A DNA stretch of 14,920 nt. Origin: Mesobacterium_A hydrothermale (lineage in GTDB: Bacteria > Pseudomonadota > Alphaproteobacteria > Rhodobacterales > Rhodobacteraceae). Position 1 is the stretch's first letter. Each line of letters begins with the position of its first letter. The notes below the pieces were generated by a model. It ran no database searches. It was not told the DNA's origin and worked only from the letters and a program-made list of their open reading frames with translations. A program made the position numbers and the translations under genes. The DNA lies in the NCBI RefSeq assembly GCF_035818635.1, contig NZ_JAYLLH010000046.1:1-14920 (forward strand), written 5' to 3'. This document shows, piece by piece, positions 14,273 to 14,920 of this stretch.

Positions 14273-14752
14273 TTTGACGACGCACCGGTTGTTCTCAGCC
14301 AGGTTCAGACGAAGTATGGCAGCGAATTTGTCACGATGCGTCAGAACAATGCATCGCTCACAGGATTTGATGTGACGATGCAGGAAGAGCAGGCCACCAA
14401 TATGGGCAGCCATGCCACTGAAACGTTGGGCTGGATCGCCATCGAAGCGGGTAGCGGTTCCATCGACACCTTCGAATGGACTGCAGCGCATGCATCGGGG
14501 ATCGACCATACCACCGGGACGATTGCACTGGATGGCTCTGTTACCGACGTCGTAGGCAGCGTGTCCACCTACTTCGGGAACGATCCGGGCTGGGCGCGTG
14601 GGCTTGGCCTCAGCGGGTCGTCTCTGAGCGTGCAAGTCCAGGAAGACACAAGCGCGGATGCCGAGGTTATCCACGCCGCTGAAAAGGTCGACTACTTCGC
14701 GTTCAACAGTTCCAGTGTGGTCTATGGCTACGACGACGATCTCTTCGTCTAA
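14273..14752 (+). pseudogene. C-terminal fragment of a large secreted protein with a duplicated beta-sandwich-type domain
   Basis: From FDDAPVVLSQVQTKYG the plus strand encodes 159 residues to TAA at 14750. Two similar units are visible: PVVLSQVQTKYGSEFVTMRQ...DVTMQEEQ...TETLGWIAIEAG (about 5-65) and DVVGSVSTYFGNDPGWARG...VQVQEDTS...AEKVDYFAFN (about 95-148). Each has the order V..S-V-T-YG, a strand, Q-E-(E/D), (T/A)E-x-(L/V)-x-(W/Y)-(I/F)-A. The pattern resembles H-type-lectin-like C-terminal domains on large, often calcium-binding, exported proteins of roseobacters. The frame stays open into 14078, but that part is antisense to istB, so the real protein was decapitated by the IS21 event or a later rearrangement. 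No start, signal or calcium repeats remain. Confidence 0.6.
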
Positions 14753-14794
14753 GCCTGCCATTGGACGTAGCGGAAGCGTGACGATGATCAAAAA

Positions 14795-14818
14795 GACCGG
14801 GCCGGTTTTGGCCCCGTC
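14795..14818 (+). terminator. Terminator-like hairpin after the secreted-protein fragment
   Basis: GAC-C-GGGCC (14795-14803) pairs with GGCCC-C-GTC (14810-14818): eight pairs with one C-C mismatch around GGTTTT, preceded by an A-run and followed by CTTGTTGTTG. It lies 43 bp after the stop of the fragment and is probably its original terminator, carried with the gene's tail. Confidence 0.5.
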
Positions 14819-14846
14819 CTTGTTGTTGCAGGCGCGATGACTGAAC

Positions 14847-14920
14847 CTAGTGGATTGAATCCAACATTTGGAACCCTCGATTTCTTGCGGCGATGATGTC
14901 GTTGGGGTCTGCCCGCCAAA
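14847..14920 (-). CDS. IS630-family transposase, C-terminal end (partial, second copy)
   Basis: The minus strand encodes the same tail as the left window end (WRADPNDIIAARNRG then FQMLDSIH) and the same TAG stop, at 14847-14849, again within CTAG. The two copies are identical over all 74 shared bases and point toward each other. Such identity fits recent copies of one element. Confidence 0.72.
   Translation of the reverse strand, partial: WRADPNDIIAARNRGFQMLDSIH
14847..14920 (-). repeat. Right arm of the 74-bp perfect inverted repeat
   Basis: This is the exact reverse complement of 3-76. It is cut by the window edge, so the true length is unknown. The unique DNA next to it (GGCGCGATGACTGAAC before CTAG) shows no likeness to the unique DNA next to the left arm, so the repeat ends exactly at the CTAG. 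Confidence 0.95.

Noticed and set aside
1..14920. CRISPR array, toxin-antitoxin pair, restriction or other defence system
   Set aside because: No regularly spaced direct repeats and no protein with matching motifs were seen on either strand.

Overview
The window looks like chromosomal DNA of a high-GC alphaproteobacterium, most likely a marine Rhodobacteraceae (roseobacter-type) species. The reasons are strong codon bias to G/C-ending codons, the kinds of genes present, alphaproteobacterial-looking tRNA promoters (TTG-type -35 boxes), a downstream hairpin repeat of a type I associate with this family (5414-5463), and a C-terminal beta-sandwich domain of a kind I remember from large secreted roseobacter proteins. 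I cannot name the species.

Both window ends are the same sequence in opposite orientation. Positions 3-76 and 14847-14920 are perfect 74-bp reverse complements, and each encodes the last 24 or so residues of an IS630-family transposase reading inward. The roughly 14.8 kb between them is therefore bounded by two inverted IS630-like copies, each ending at a CTAG.

Left part (77-2946): a small exported DsrE-family protein, a fructosamine-kinase-family protein convergent with it (4-bp tail overlap), and a divergently transcribed acyl-CoA dehydrogenase. Middle (2947-7465): tRNA-Gly(UCC) with a recognisable promoter, an MsbA-like ABC exporter half-transporter, a hairpin repeat/terminator, and an AMP-forming acyl-CoA synthetase. 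The synthetase and the dehydrogenase suggest acyl-CoA catabolism.

Right-centre (7541-13212): five genes all on the minus strand, in transcription order TetA-like MFS efflux pump, Zn-dependent alcohol dehydrogenase, enolase-superfamily (mandelate racemase-like) protein, ArsR-type repressor and amidase. The repressor has the two-cysteine pattern of the persulfide sensors SqrR/BigR, and has its own promoter with a palindrome over the -35 box. The enolase-superfamily protein lacks two of the usual active-site aspartates.

Right edge (13350-14920): tRNA-Arg(ACG) followed by a lower-GC scrap zone. It holds a decayed IS3-family orfB, the end of an IS21-family element with the C-terminus of istB, the C-terminal fragment of a secreted protein with a duplicated beta-sandwich-type domain, a terminator, and the second IS630 end. 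I found no CRISPR array, phage module, toxin-antitoxin pair or defence system. The cargo is mostly ordinary metabolism and transport; the unusual points are the inverted IS630 boundaries, the thiol-sensor-type regulator in an apparently unrelated catabolic cluster, and the atypical enolase-superfamily enzyme.
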